The position numbers were made by a program, and so were the translations under genes. Of a stretch of 64,000 nucleotides of DNA, positions 24,301 through 39,300 are shown piece by piece (within the stretch, counting starts at the first letter, position 1; every line of letters begins with the position of its first letter). Below the pieces are notes generated by a model. The model saw nothing but the letters and a program-made list of their open reading frames with translations, did not search any database and was not told where the DNA came from. Origin of the DNA: Monodelphis domestica (taxonomy: Eukaryota; Chordata; Mammalia; Didelphimorphia; Didelphidae); the NCBI RefSeq assembly GCF_027887165.1, contig NC_077227.1:355622850-355686849 (forward strand), written 5' to 3'.

Positions 24301-27300
24301 CCCTGGTGGCAGAGATAGATTCTACAATGTCCTGAGACCTAATTGGCTGTGTTGAGGATAAGTGCTTCCCTTAGTACCTGGGAGTGTTGCTGAGAAGTCA
24401 AAATGATTGCCAAAGGAGATTGTTTCCATTCTAGAGAGGACAGGAGCATCTGTTGCCTCCATTCTGATGGATGTAGACTTTGGGCCTGGGTTTTATTAGG
24501 AAGACATAGGATTCCCTAGCCTCTAAAGAGCTCTTAGTCTGGTTCTTCTGAAATATCTTTTGGAGCCACAAGTTTGCCACTTCTAATCTAGAATCATGCT
24601 CATTGTGGAGATCTTTGAAGAATTGTATCATTGAGCTCCCAGGGTTTGGTGTCATATTGTATAAAACATTAGACTTGCTGTCCAGAAGATAAAATTTTTG
24701 AATTCTACCCCTAATTCTTATTAGCTATGTGACATGGATAAGCTGCTTACTCTCTCTGAGTCTTATTTAACCTCTCTGTGCCTCAATTTCCTCAACTATA
24801 AAATGGGGGTAATTTTAATTTATTTTAAACATTTTTATGGTGATCCAGACCCATGGTTTTATATAAAGAACGAATATATATATATATAAATGTATAATTT
24901 AAATTATTTATATTAAATATAAAGAACTCCTAGATGAAGAAACTCCTATTGGTGTACTTTAGCATCTTCTGTTACTTATATATTCTTAGTGAATTCTCTA
25001 AAACACCAAGAAATTAAGTGATTTACCTAGTGTTTCATAGCAAGTACATGTTAAGAGGTGGAATTTGAAACTAAGTCTTCCTGGCTCCATGCAGGATATG
25101 TGATATAAATGCCCACGGTAAATACCTTGTAGGGGGAGGGCTGTGATAGTCACATGCATTTGCCATCTCACATAAAGTTACTCATTTCAATCATGAATCA
25201 AAATTCCTTCATCTGGCATTGTATTTGAACTAGAAAAACCTGGAAGGAGCCAGTTTCTAAGTCGAGAGATCTAGTCCTAATTCTTACTAATACATGCAAG
25301 TAAATGACTTGCTGAAGACTATGTTCTTGGTTAACAGCAGATGTGGAAATGGAAGTTATGTGATCCCAAGGCCAGTGTGTGGGAAGGAGCCCAGCTTGTG
25401 TTTGCTTGGAGTAATCAATACTTTGTATTTGGTAGTTGTGAACTGGGAGAGGGTAGAGGGAATTAACTTATTGAGCTCTGGGACCTCTACTATATTGTCT
25501 TTGTGTGCAGTGAGAGCCTACTACTACTACTAGTTTTTATATGCAGCAAAATGTTTACTCAAATGGTCACTTGCCATTTGAGGTCTGACTCACTTTTTTT
25601 ATAAAAGCACTGCTGCCTTGGCCTTGAATGAAGCAACCTTTTTTTTCCTTCCTTTTTTTCACTTTTATCCTTTTTAAAATTTTGAACTTAAATACCAACT
25701 AAAGTGGACATTTCTACATGCATAAGAGAATAGAAAATGAGGATTGCACATGAAACTGTAGCTCTCATGCACAACTTGTTTTTCAAGAATAGGAGAAATC
25801 CATCCTGTAGCTTTTGAAATTGTCCTGCTTTTTGGTACTCCTTTCTGGCTTCGAGGGATGGGCCTCAGGTTTACTTCCAGCTTTACCATTACCTAATTCT
25901 GGGTGACCTTGGGAGAAGTAATTTCTTTCACTTCCCTTATCTGTAAAGGGAAAGGGTTGGTTCAGATGATTTCCAAGATTTCCAAGTTGTTCAGTAGTTT
26001 TCAGTCATGTCTGATTCTTCATGACATTGTTTTAGGTTTTCTTAGCAAAGCTACCAGTGTGGTTTGCTTTTTCCTTTTCCAGTTCATTTAATAGATTAGG
26101 AAACTGAAGCAAACATGGTCACGTGACTTGCCCAGGATCACATAACTAGTATCTTGACTTCAGATTTGAATTCCCCAAGATAAAACTTCCTGAGTGCCAT
26201 TTAATTGCTCAGATACTTCCAGGTGCTACCATTTTTTGTTATGAGGTCCTTTCCTGTATACTGTAATACTTGGAACCAGGTGCTCACCTACTCATTGGTA
26301 TGAGTAGGTATGACCCCGGTATGATCTATATTTGACTGGGGCATTCCCTTCTTACTGATTCCAATTTCAGTAAGCTCATCAGTTTTGAGAATAAGGGCTT
26401 CAGTTGTGGGGAGGTGGTCAGACATCAAGAACTATAATATAAAGTATGGATATGGAGTGGGATGGGGAAGTACCAATGAAATTAACAATCCCAGTCTTCA
26501 TAGAATAGAACTAAGAATAGTTACCAACAAGCAAATGAGCATAGAAAGAGTAGTGAGGGAGTAGAAAGAGCATTCGGTAGAAAGTGTCACAAGATCTAGA
26601 TATACAAGTATTATTAGCTCCATCACTAATTCCTTACTTAACCTTGAGCAGATCACTCTCCCTTTCTGGGCCTCTTCCTTTTTGCAAAATGAGAAGTATT
26701 AGCTTTAATTTTTAAACCATTTTCTTCAGGCAATAAATAAGCATTTGTTGACTTTAAAAATCAGAAAACTGGGGCTGTCTTGACTTATATAATTGACTTA
26801 AACTCTTTGACTAGCAATTGAGTCTCAGTTTACTTGTTCATTTAACTGATGGCTACTTGAATAAATGAAAGAGATGTATATTAGGCAAAATGGTCAATTC
26901 TGTTTGTATTTACTTCTTGGTTCATGAGGGCAATTTACCCATCTGATGTTGCCAATTAGTCTCCAATAAAGTAAATTATAAGGTTGTGGTTGCATTGTGC
27001 CATAAGATGCAGAACCAGGAGGAATCTTAGAAATAATCTTGTCCAGTAGCTTCATTTTATAGAGGAGGAAACAAAGACCTAGGGAGGTGCAATGTCTTTC
27101 TGAGGTCAACCAAGGTAGTAAGTAGCAGAGCAGGGATTGGAGGCTCATTTCCACAATGACTTTTTATTATTGGAGCACTTAGATAAATCTGTAAATAAGA
27201 AGGGGGGGGGGTATTGGATTGGAAACAAGCCTAGCTTTGAGTCCTAGATTTGAGCCATGACTGCTGCTTTGCTACTTTTGGGGGCTGGGCATACTTCCTG

Positions 27301-30300
27301 TGGCCTCAGTTTCCCCATCTATAAATAGGTTAAGGAAGTAGTTGGACCAAAGAAGTTTTTCAATATTCAGACATTAATAGATTTTGATACCTATTTGTTT
27401 GAAGGAAAGAGGATTGCCCAGCACCTACTGGTTGTTTTATAGGGTGTCTTCTTTCCCATTCTCCCCTTCTGGGTTCAAGGGAAAATGATCTCTGAGAGGG
27501 GAGGCATCTGCTGGCAACTCAGCCTGCTGAGCCCTGCACTGTCTCTTTTGTAGGAGTCACAGTGAGCTGGATACAGAGCCTAGCAGCATGCACATAAGGG
27601 CCTAAATTCGAGCTCCTGTCTCAAAATGCTTTTGGTTATAAAGTGACTTTGAGGGGAGGCACAGTGGCTATTTCACTTCTGCCACTTCGAGGAACCTTTC
27701 TAAGGCAGATACACACTGCCATTTTACTTGACCCAGGTTTTTTAAAAAGCAAGGATGCCACAGTAAGCTTGGTTACCATCTAGACCCAGGATTACTAACC
27801 TTTTGGGGGAAATCTGATGGAGCTGGTGGCCCTCAAGATAATTATTTTAAATGATAAGGATTAAATGAAAACTAATTATAGTGAAATAGTTTTGTTTGTT
27901 TTTATTTAAGTTCAGGGCTGCCCCGCCCCACCCCCCACCCACCCACCCCCCCCCCCCCCGCCCCCATCCCCAACAAAGAGCTCTTGGCCTCAGAAACTAC
28001 CTTTTTGCTGTAATCTGTTGTGGATACAAAGACAAAAAGGAAACTGTCTTTGCTCTCAAGAAGCTCCTGTACAGATTTTATGGGGGGGGGGGCACACAAC
28101 ATGTACATATATCAATATATATGGCAATGCCTTTGTACACAGAGCAGCACTGGATTTGAAGTCAATAAGACCTGAATTCGAATTTGGACAAGTCACTCAA
28201 CCTCTCTCTGTGTGTATTCATCTATAACAGTGATGACAAACCTTTTACAGATGGAGTTCTGGGCCTTACCCCATCCCCCCTGGGAGCAAAGGGCTACTCC
28301 CCTTGGGCTGCTGGGTGAAAGGGGTTGGGAATGTGAAAAAAATGTCTTCAGGCACAGTGGAGACAGGGAGGGGAGCAGCTCTGCCTTTCTATTAATGAAC
28401 TGGGGTGAGGGTGGCCTAAGTGCCCACAGAGAGTACCCTTCTGCCATCTTTGGCACCTGTGCCAAAGATTCACCAGCACTGATCTATAAAATGAGAATCA
28501 TAAAAGCATCTACTTCCTAGGGCTGCTGTGAGGATAAAATGAGGTCATATTTGTACAGAAGATTTTAAAACCTTAAGGCACTATATAAAATAGATATTAC
28601 CATTATTATAAGATGATTGGGGAAGATCTGGAAAAGCTTTATGCAGATGGTACTTCATTTCAATTTGGAAGGAAATTGGGGATTCTGAGGCAGAAGAGAG
28701 AATAGAGTGCTTTGAGTTAGGAACAACAATTAAGCCAGTTCGACTGGCTCCATAGTTTGGTTTGGGGAGTAATGCCATAACATGTCTATAAAATTAGGTT
28801 GAGGCCAAATTGTGATAACTCTAAATACTAAAGTGACTTAATAAAATGGGGCTATTTCACACCTTTTCTTTTCCCTAATCCTTTAACAGATTGGCTATCA
28901 CAAAGAAAGGAAAATGACAAATGGGGGGCAAGGGGGTATGGGAACTGATCCAACCATTCTGGAGGGAAATCTAGAACTGTTCCCCCAATATATATGTATA
29001 CTATAAAAAAGATAAAAGGGAAAAGGGCTATTTTGTACAGTTATTTCTAGGAGCTCTTTTTGTTGTGGCAAAGAATTGGAAATGGAAGGGTTGGCCATCA
29101 TTTGGGAAATGATTGAACAAGTTATAGTACATGATTGTAATGGAATACTATAGTGGTATAAGCAGGAGGATTTCCAAAAAACCTGGAAAGACATGCATGG
29201 ACTGATACAAAGTGAAATGAACAGAACCAGGAGAACATTGTAGATAGTAACAACAATATAGTATGATCATCAACTATAAATGATTTAGCTATTCTCAGCA
29301 ATACAGAGATCTAAGACAGTTCTGGAGGAATTATGATGAAAAAGCTATCCACCTCCAGAGAAAGTCTGAATGAAAATTGAAGTATACTTTTAACTTTCTT
29401 CCTTTTTTGTCTTGTGTTTTCTTTTGCAATGTGTTTATTATGGGAAAACGTCTTACATGACCATGCATGTGTAATCTGTATCTAATTGCATGCTTTTTCA
29501 GGGAGGGAAGAAAAAACTCAAACTTCAAAAAAAAATTAAGTTGTTTTTACATGAAATGTGAAATATACATTTCTTCTCTCCCCCCCCCCCCCCCCCCAAG
29601 TTGTTTGAGTTTCACAGATAGACAAATACAGAGAGTTACATTTGAGGAAGCCAAACCTCTAGGCCACATTGGAATTTAGCATATATTTTAGTTGAGATTT
29701 GTGCTTTATCTTTTTTTTTTTAACTCTAACATCTTACTTAGAATACTGTGTATTGGTTCCAAGGCAGGAGAGTGGTAAGGGATAGGCAATGGGGACTTGC
29801 CCGGGGTCACACAACTAGGAAGTGTCTGGGGCCAAATTTAAACCCAGGACGTCCCCTCTCTAAACCTCCTCCATCCACTAAGCCACCTAGCTGCCCTCTA
29901 GGTACTTTTTCTCCTGTTGTAGTGGTGAGCTGCAAAATCTTTGCCCTGTACCCAGTCAATAACTTACAAAGTATGACAAATTACAGGCCAGTTACCAGTT
30001 ATTTGTCTTCTGTAAGCCTTAGTGTCTTGTCTTTGAAGTGTATCTGTTGAACTTGAAGTCTCTCCCATTTCTAACATTGTATTCCCAATTAGACCATATC
30101 TTCTAAAGACAGAGTATAGGACAGGAAGCCATGGTGTTTTTGTTTGTTTTTTTAAGTGCTAAGCTTAGAATCTGAAGCTCTAGCTTTAAGACCCAAGTTC
30201 TACTACTAATTAAACTCCCTGTGGGGCCTTGTGCTAATGACTTTTTCAATTTTCTTTTCTGAGGAATGATCTTCATTGTTCTTTTTAGTGCTAGCATTCC

Positions 30301-33300
30301 GCTTTCTAAGGACCCTCTTATTTCCAACATGGGGCATTATTGACCAGATTGTGCCCTGGTTCTCATCAAAACTTTGAAAGATTCTATTCTATCTCCATTG
30401 ATGCATAAGGTATCATTGTCTAGAGATGCTTTTTTTTTTTAAACAACCCAGATATTGACATTTTTGTTTTATAGCTTGAAAGGGGGAGTTGAAGCTCTTG
30501 CTTCAAGTTCCAGATCGGTTTTTTAACCAGTTCTGTGATTTTGAACAAGTCATCTCTTAGAACTTCAAGTCTTTCTGTGGCTTCCTTACAGTGTTTATTG
30601 TGAGGAGTAAAAAATAATAGGGAAAATCACTATGGAAAATGTGAGAAGTTATTGTCACTTATCTCTAAAGATAAAGTGAGATAATGACTATGAACAGTTA
30701 AAAATTAGGAAGGGACACTCACAATTAAATGAGATTATGTGCTAGGAACCACTGCATCCAAAACTCTTATGTCCCTAAATCTGCATTTAAGATCCCATCC
30801 AGCTCTAGATCTATGCTTCTAAAGCTCTTTTGGTAGTGGATGTAGTTTAAAAAATTTACTGTAACCTGACTGAATACAATCATCTATAAAAACTTTTTTT
30901 TTTAAAGAGGTAGATTAACATAAGTCTTGTGAGATAACTTAGAAATTGGGAGATACATATTCTAGCTTCTAGCTCTGCTACTAACTTGCCATGTGACCCA
31001 GTCAAATCATTTCCTTTTCTGGTCATTAGTTTTTTCCTCCATTCATTCATATGTGGACACTTGACCAAATTCTAAAGGTCCAGTGTGATTAAGCCAGGGA
31101 AAGAGTCAAATTTGTCTTAGCCCTACCTTAGACCTCATTCCTCAAGTGAACTTAGTCTTCTTTCTGGTTTTCATTCTCTTAAGGTTAAATGCCACCCTGA
31201 ATACTTTATAAACCTTTGGTCCTTTATTTCTTAATCTTAATCTAAGGTTCTTTCTGGTGTTACCATTTTCTCTTCTAATTTCCCCTTTAGCCCCATCTTT
31301 CTATGTTTTAAATGTGTCGAAATTAAAAAGTTTATGATGGCCATTGACAAAGTTGCACTAGCTAGCTGAAGAGCTTTGGATACAGTGGTCCCTGGGACAT
31401 AATCTCATTTAATTGTCAGTGCCCCTTCCTAATTTTTAACTGTTCATAGCCATTATCTTATCCCTTCCCTATGTTATGTTACAGATGAGACAGCTAAATT
31501 ACAAAGAGATCAGGTGACTTATTGAGGGTCATACAGCCAGTGAGGTAGGATTAGGATTTCTGTAGCTTGTATAGATCACATTTATATAGCACTTGTCAAG
31601 TTTCCAAAAAAGTGCTTCACATCCATAATAGGCCTGTGAGGTAGGAGCTCATAGATTTTTTTTTTTTCAATAGATAAGGCCATCAAAACAGGTTAGCAAT
31701 CTGCAGGGATCTAGGAGAAAAAACACTACCCACAAGCAGAGGACAAACGGTGGGAGTAAAAACAAGGAAAGGCAACTGCTTGACTACAAGGGCTGAGGGG
31801 ATATGACTGAGGAGAGACTTTAAATGAATACCCCAGTGCAAATACCAACAACATGGAAATGGGTTCAGCTCAAGGACACATGTGATACCTAGTGGAATCA
31901 TGCATCGGCTGGGGGGGGGGATGATGATCTTTGTTTCCAATGAATAATGTTTGAAAATGACCAAATAAAATAATGTGTTTTTTTTTTTCCCTTAAAAAAA
32001 AAAAACAGAGGTTAGGAGACTTGCCAAGGTTCACACAGCTAGTATTGAACGAGTTGGAATTTGAACCCTGGTCCTCTGACTCCAGAATCAGTGTTCGTTC
32101 TTTTATGCCTTGCTGTTTCCTTCCTTTAAAACAAAACAGAAGCTGAGCAAAAAACTGACAATCACCTACAATCTTCCCCACTTCTTTGGTAAAAGGGAAA
32201 TGTATTTCTTTTCTCTTTTCTTCAGGGCCAACACTGAATATTACAGTTAACACATGCCCTTTTCTCATTAGTAACAATTCTTATTGAATAGGAAGTAGAG
32301 AACCTGGTTTGCCAAGTTTTCCTCTTTGTCTCCCTCTTTACATCACTGAAAGGTGTATCACCCCAGAATTAGTAAAGCTTTGGAAAGGTGGAGCACACTT
32401 TGACAAGAGGTTAAATATTGCCCAGATACCCTTCTGTCCCTACTTGCTGCATACATGCACACAAGCACACCTTGTCCAGGACTGTCTAGGCAGAGAGGTG
32501 AACCAGGAGACCCTTAGAAGGAAACATTGTCTGGTTTCCTTCTTGGGCAGGCAAAAGAGGCAGAGAGATGGGTGGTCTGTGGTAGGTCACCATTACTGGA
32601 CTAAATTTAGCTGCATGTGCTTTGGGGGGAGGCTGAGGCTGGGAGTAGTTATATGACTCCCCACACTTTTTCCCCCTCAATCCACCCCCCATTCCCACCC
32701 ACCGGTGAAGGGGGGATCAGTAAGACCTCAGGGCTTTGTGACCACTGTGGTGGTGATTTAAGTTAAAAGCATTCATTTTACTCAAACTGGTCTTGGGGTA
32801 GGTAGATAAGTCTGAGAGGCTTTAGGATTTGGGTTTGGAATACATCCCTCTTGGAGAGAGGGGTCTGAGCCATCCAGGTCACTGAACTAAATATAGTTGG
32901 CTGGGGTTCTCAAATAGCTGGTCTAGGGTCACATGACCATTTGTCAGGGGCTCCTCCACCCAGAAGGGGTGCACAGTCCAGCCGCCCACCTTGGCTTCCA
33001 GTGGACTTGAAGAAAATGATTTGACATTCTTAGGTGTGTTCTCTTTCTTTCCCTCCTCTTGCCCCCTCCCTTTTCATTCTTTTATTGGTTCTTTGGGGAT
33101 TAGGGTGGGGAAAGAATATTTCTGAATGCCAGGCAGAGAAAGGGTGTCCCTGATAGTAGCCAGCATTTGGAATACTAGGTGAGAGGAGGTCCTGAGGTTA
33201 AATGTGTTGCTTGTACCTCTGCTTTGTGGATAGGGGTATGTGTGAGAAGGGAGAATTTGTGCTTCTTACCCTTTGTTCTACCGCCCTCTAACAGCTGAGA

Positions 33301-36300
33301 AAACACTTGGCTTTTCACAGGCTCTGCCATTATTCAGTCCCTAGACCATGATGGATGATCACAGGTGGGGAGATGGAATATTCGTCCCCATGTTTCCTCT
33401 CCCTCCTTGTCTGCCTTGCCCCTTCAGGCAGCTCTGCTCTGCTTTCTGCATCTTCTTGAGAGCTTAGATGGACACTAGCTGATGGTCACCAGAGGAAAAT
33501 TCAACAACCTATTGGAGATACTCTTGAGCCTCCTGAGTCTGAAAGGGTCAAACATCTGGTAAGGGTTGACCCAAGGCAAGGGTATCTTATCATTTCACAC
33601 CTGACCCCATGCAGAGGACAGCTGGAATCTTCTGGGTTAGGACCCAGGTGGCATATGCATCTCTTCAGTTGCTGCTAGTCTATAGAGTCCAGTCTGCTCA
33701 GGAGGACTGAGCTCTGACAAGCTTGGGATCTCCCCCTCCATTTATCCTAAGATTGTATTACAAGCTGGTTTGTGGACCCAAGGTAAAGAACCCCATCCCT
33801 AATCTGTTGACATTGGGAGGAGGGCTGTCCTTGTAGTTTGAAGTCACATAAGACTGTGTTCTAGTCTTGGGCTTCTGTTATACGGGCAAAGTAATTTGGT
33901 GCTTTGGGGGTAGAAGTTCAGTCCTTGGTGGTTATAGAGCCCCACATTTACTGCATAGATAAACAGGTTGTTTTTCAAATGAAATGAAATTATTTTAATT
34001 GTACTGGGCTATTTGGTTCTGACTGATAGCATTTTAGGAGGGTTTGAGTGTGTGTCAGAATCTGGGATCCATAATATTTTGATAATTATTCAATAATTTG
34101 GTTTCCTTTTGGAATTTTATACATGCCATTTGGTGTGCATTTAAAATTCTAAGAAGGGGTCCATAGACTGGGGATGGAATCTGTGACACAAGAAAAGTTA
34201 AGCACTGATCTAATCCATTCTCATTTTACAAATAAGAAAGCCTTAGTGTAAAGGTCATGTGAATCATTCAAGGTCATCAAGTGATGGCAAAACCACAGCC
34301 CTGAGCCCAGGTCCTCTAGTGCCATGTCCAAGGTTCTTTCAATGAAACATGCCCTGTTCTCTATTGCCTTTAGTGGGGTAGGAATCTGTGATTCTATCCA
34401 GTGGATCTGTGCTCATTAGTGGGTGATGACCCTGGTGGGGAGGAAGAGAGGACTGGAAATTGTAAGAGACCATACCAATTGGCCCAAGGCACCCAGAGCT
34501 TTTGTGAGGTAGGACTAAGCCCCAGGAAAAAGGGAGGTGTCCTCCCTGTCCCAAAAACTCAAGCCTTTTGGGACTCAAATCCAGAGCTGAGTAGGAAGTA
34601 CTGTTCACCCTAGGTCCCTGGGAGCAAAAGCTAATTAATTAATGTGGGTAATGGGGCCAGTGACTGGGTCTTTGTCAAGCTGGGAATACATTGTAGCCAA
34701 AATGGATCATTGGACTGTATATTGAGAATTCGGAGGAATCCTTAGAGGATATTTTAGCCCAGCCCTTTCATTTTACATTGGGGAAACTACAGCTCAGACC
34801 TGGACCTGGAGGAAAAATGACTGGCTTGAGTTCACACAGGGTTAAGTGTAGGCTGGATTGAACTCCAAATCCTCTAACTTCAGAGCCAAGGACTCTTTCC
34901 ATCCCAACTAGGAACAACTGAGAGCAGAAAGGGGACTTTGATTTGATTTGATTCTATTCTTAGAGACGTTAGGAAACAAGAGCTTTAGTCCATATGGAAA
35001 GGGGTTATAGAATCTTTTTTTTTTTTTTTTTTAATTAAAGCTGGAAAGGAACCTAAAGGTTAAGTGGTCCAGTGGTAATATAGATGGGCAAAATGAGTCT
35101 CAAGGGGGAAGGGTTTTTGCATAAGCTGGATTTGAGGCCTTATAACTTGTGACTAGGTAATGGAATGATAGCATTTCTGTAGGCCAGTTAGGTGGTACAG
35201 TACAGTGGATAGAATGATTGGCCTGGAGTCAGGAAGATCTGATTTCAAATCTGTTCTCAAATAATAACTGAATGACTCTGGATAAGTCACTTAACCCTAT
35301 TTGCCTCGATTTCCTCTTCTATAAAATGAGCTGGGGGAGGAAATGGTATACACTCGATCTAGTCTCTTTGCCAGGAAATTCCCAAAGCTGGTCGGTCACA
35401 AAGAGTCCAGCAGGACTGAACAACAATTGTTCTCTACAATACCAAAGGTGATTTGGATGTAGAGGGAGAGTTTTCCCTGCCAAGATCTCTTTGATAAAAG
35501 GCATTGTTGAAAGATTACAACTCTTGCATTCTCTGGCTGTCCCTCCTACCTGGAATATTCTCCCTCCTCTACTCCAATTGCTTACTTTTATGTTGCAACT
35601 AAAATATTGCCTTCTGCAGGAAGCCTTCCTCAACCCTTCTTAATTCTAGTGTTTCTTCCCCCTGTTAATTATTTTCTGTATATCCTGTTTGCGGTTTGCT
35701 TTGAATACTTTTGTTTACATGTTTTCTCCCCCATTAAATTGTACACTACATGCAGGCAAGGACTATCTTGCCTTTTTTTGTATTCTCATTGCTTAGCACA
35801 GTGCCTGGCACATGTTGATTGATAACCTGAGAACCCAGCCTTCACTTTTCTTTTGGAACTTACTCTCTGCTGCCAGTGGCCTTACCCCTACCCCTGAAGC
35901 TGCTCTGTATGACCCTCTGGTGTAATCTAGCCTGGGCGTGGTTCCCTCCTTCCCTCCTTCACTCCAACTGCTCTCAATCCATTCTGTGCTGTTCCCCCCT
36001 TTTTTCCCCCCCAGAGATTAATAACACCACTGCTTAGATCTCTAAAGCATCCTGACTGAGGCTGTGGAATTGCTTGTTATCTGCCAGGCTATCTGCTGGA
36101 GTATGACTCAGTGGGGCTTCCCTAGGGAGGGGGGAAGAAGAGGGTGGTAGCCATGTTATACTCTTGTTCTCTTTTATTGGGATGAGCTGGGAAGTATTGG
36201 GGGGGGGTGTTTTATATTTATACATACATACATACATACATACACACAGACACACAGACACACAGACACACTCTCTCTCAGGTACTTCCTGGTAGTTCAT

Positions 36301-39300
36301 AATTTTTCATTCATTAAGCAAGCTTTTATATTGTGCAGTTAGGAACCCTGTGCATAGAATATACGCTAACATACACTGTATTTTAAATCCCTTCCCTACT
36401 GTCTAGTCCAGGGACTGGGAAAGTCTCCTCCCCTTTTGGGGCCTGGATTTGCTTAGTCAGCTCCGAAGGGGGCCTGCAGAGGGCCCTGGGCTTGGTTTGG
36501 TTTGGTTTAGCTTAGTTTAGTTTAGCTTAGCTTGTCCTCTTTCTGCCTCTTCTTTTGCATCAAATGCAAATGAAAGCAAGTAAAGACACCAAGCCCTTTC
36601 CCTCCTGCTAGGACCTAACTAATTCATGAAACTGTAAAATACCCTCTTGAGATTTTCAAGTTTCACTTGTTTCTCTCCACTCCCTCATTGCCCCTTCTGA
36701 GCTCTGGGGAATCTTAATAGATATGAATGGTTACTGTTGAAAGATAGAAATGTCCCCCATGTTGTTAGTAGGAAATCCCTCTCTGGACACAGAACTGACT
36801 CTTGATATTTCACCTTGACTGAGTCTTTGTCCTTCTCTGGGTTTTAGATTTTCCTTTGTGGGCTTGAGTTAGATGATTTCTTAACTTTGCAATTTTGCGA
36901 ACCTATATTCTCTTAAATATAAAGTACATTTCCAAAACATTTTTGCTGTTATCATTGAAGTCATCTTTTCATTTATCCATGCAAGTTCAGGGTTTGGATA
37001 ACCCAGGAAATTAGTTTTACTGTCTTCAAAATTTTAAAAATGAGAGGGGTTGGAGAGTAGTGAAAACATCCCACAAAGCAAAACCCCACTACCTTCTTTG
37101 GGAACCTAATCAGTGCAGTCTCTCCTCCACCCCCTTACCTTTACCTGTTCTACCTATATTTATTTGTACATAGTTGTTTACTTGACCCAGCTTAAGCTCC
37201 TTGAGGGCAAAGACCATGCTTTTGTCCTTAAAAAGTTTGGGGCACATTTAATAAAAGTTTATTAAATGTTTTTAATTGATTCTTCACAAAAGGCTACTTT
37301 TATTTATTTATTATTCTACTACCACATACACTGTTAATACACTTTTAGGGAAAGACTGATCTGTTATGACAGATTAGGAAAACAAAGGAAGGGATAAATG
37401 GGAAAATGAGATCCCTCAGGAGATCAGTGCTAACAGCATGATTCTTCTTTCTTTCTTTTTTAAACCATATTTTCTGCCTTCAAACCAATACTGTTTTGGT
37501 TCAAAGGCAGAAGGGTGGTAAGGGCTCTGCAAAGGGATAAGCAAATTAAGTGACTTGCCCAGGGTTACATAGATAGGAATGGGGGGGGGGGTGAGTGTGA
37601 AATTTGAACCCAGAACCTCTTGTCTTTAGGCCTGACTCTCAATCCGCCGAACCACTGTTCCTAAAGCATGGTGTTTTAAACTGATTGCTTGATACTCCTG
37701 TTGGCCAAGAGGGGCTTGCATGGACCATGAGTTTGGCCCAGTCTAATCTCTATTAGAAATGGAAGTTTTGTGAGTCTTAACTGAAGAGGAGTAGGTCTAA
37801 GCAAAGAATTTAAATATGATGGGATTGGCAAGAACTTGGAAGAGTCACTTGTTTAGCAATTTTATTGATTTCTTTTGTTATATCATATTTCCTGTTCTAT
37901 CTTCAATGAACCCTTCCTTGTATAAAAAAATTTATCGTTCTGCATTTCGGTTTTTCTTGGCAAAGATTTAGTGTTCTACCGTTTCCTTCTCCAGCTCATT
38001 TTACAGATGAGGAACTGAAGCAAACAGGTAAGTGACTTTTCACTCGGGTCTTACTGATTCCAGGGCTACCACTCTATCCACTGTCCTATCCCGCTGCCCT
38101 CCCAAATAAAAATTAGTTAAGCAAAACCAACACACTCTTATGCAACGTTCCCGTCCATGGTCCTGTTACCTCTGTACTAGGAGTAAAGAAATGTGTTTCA
38201 TCATCTGTTCTCTAGGGCCAAGATTGATTAGTCACTATAATTAATCAGAGTTCGGTTTCCTTTTCAGTATTTTTTTTTTCATTTATATTGTAGTTGTCAT
38301 GTATATTGTTTTCCTGGCTCTGTTTCTGTGACTGCATCAGTCATGCAGTTCTTTCCATGCTTTTCTGAATTCTTAATTTATTATTTTTATTGCACACTAA
38401 TTCCTTAAATTCACATGACTAAATTTTATTCTACCTTTCCTTGGTTAATCCAGTTTCTAATTTTTGCTCCCATAGAAAGAGCAGCTATGAATAATGGTTA
38501 TTATGTATGTCTTTCACCTTGTAGGATATATACCCAGTTCTAAGATAAGTGGATCAAAGGAAATGAATAATTTAGTGGTTGTTTTATATATATATATCAT
38601 GTAGTTTTTCAGAATAGTCAGACCAGTTCATAACTTCAGCAGTAGAGTACTATGCATGTTTTTCTCTTCCACTGATTTATTGTTTCTTGCCAAGTCTGAT
38701 GGGTAGAAAGTGAGACCTCAGAATTGTTTTCATTTATATTTCCCTAGTAGTGATTTTGAGCATTTTCCACATGATTTCTGCCTTTTTTTAAAAATAGTTC
38801 TTTCAACAATTTGTTCTTAACCTTTGACCACTTATTTACTAGGGAATCGTTCTTGGTGTTTTTCTCAATTCCTTGTACATTCTGGATATCAGACTTTAAT
38901 CAGAAAAGGTTCCATTTCTTCATCTATAAATGAAGGATAATAATAGTTGTACTTACTTTCCTCTAAGAGTCGTTATGAATAAGCTTACTTATAAACTGCT
39001 TTGGCAACATTGAAATGTGAATCATTGCCATTTAATTTTTTTTAATTGTCATGCTTCAACCTAGGGAAGTCCTCAGTTTGCTCTATCCACTCAGTTATAA
39101 AACCCGTGGACTCCTAGTGCTTTCTGATTTTTCTTAGTCTGTTGAGTGTAAAGCTGTACCAAAAGTGGAAGGTAAATTTTGGGATGTCGCACATGTTCTT
39201 GTTAGAATCATAGGATTTAAGTGCTAAAAAAAAAACTTTAATTATACTTTAGTCTAGAAATTCAGAGAAGGGAAAGGACTTGCCCAGTCATGCAGGTATA

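Noticed and set aside
36488..36532. TTTAG/TTTGG-like repeats resembling telomeric sequence
   Set aside because: Short, irregular GGTTT/AGTTT/AGCTT mix without the TTAGGG unit; ordinary low complexity.
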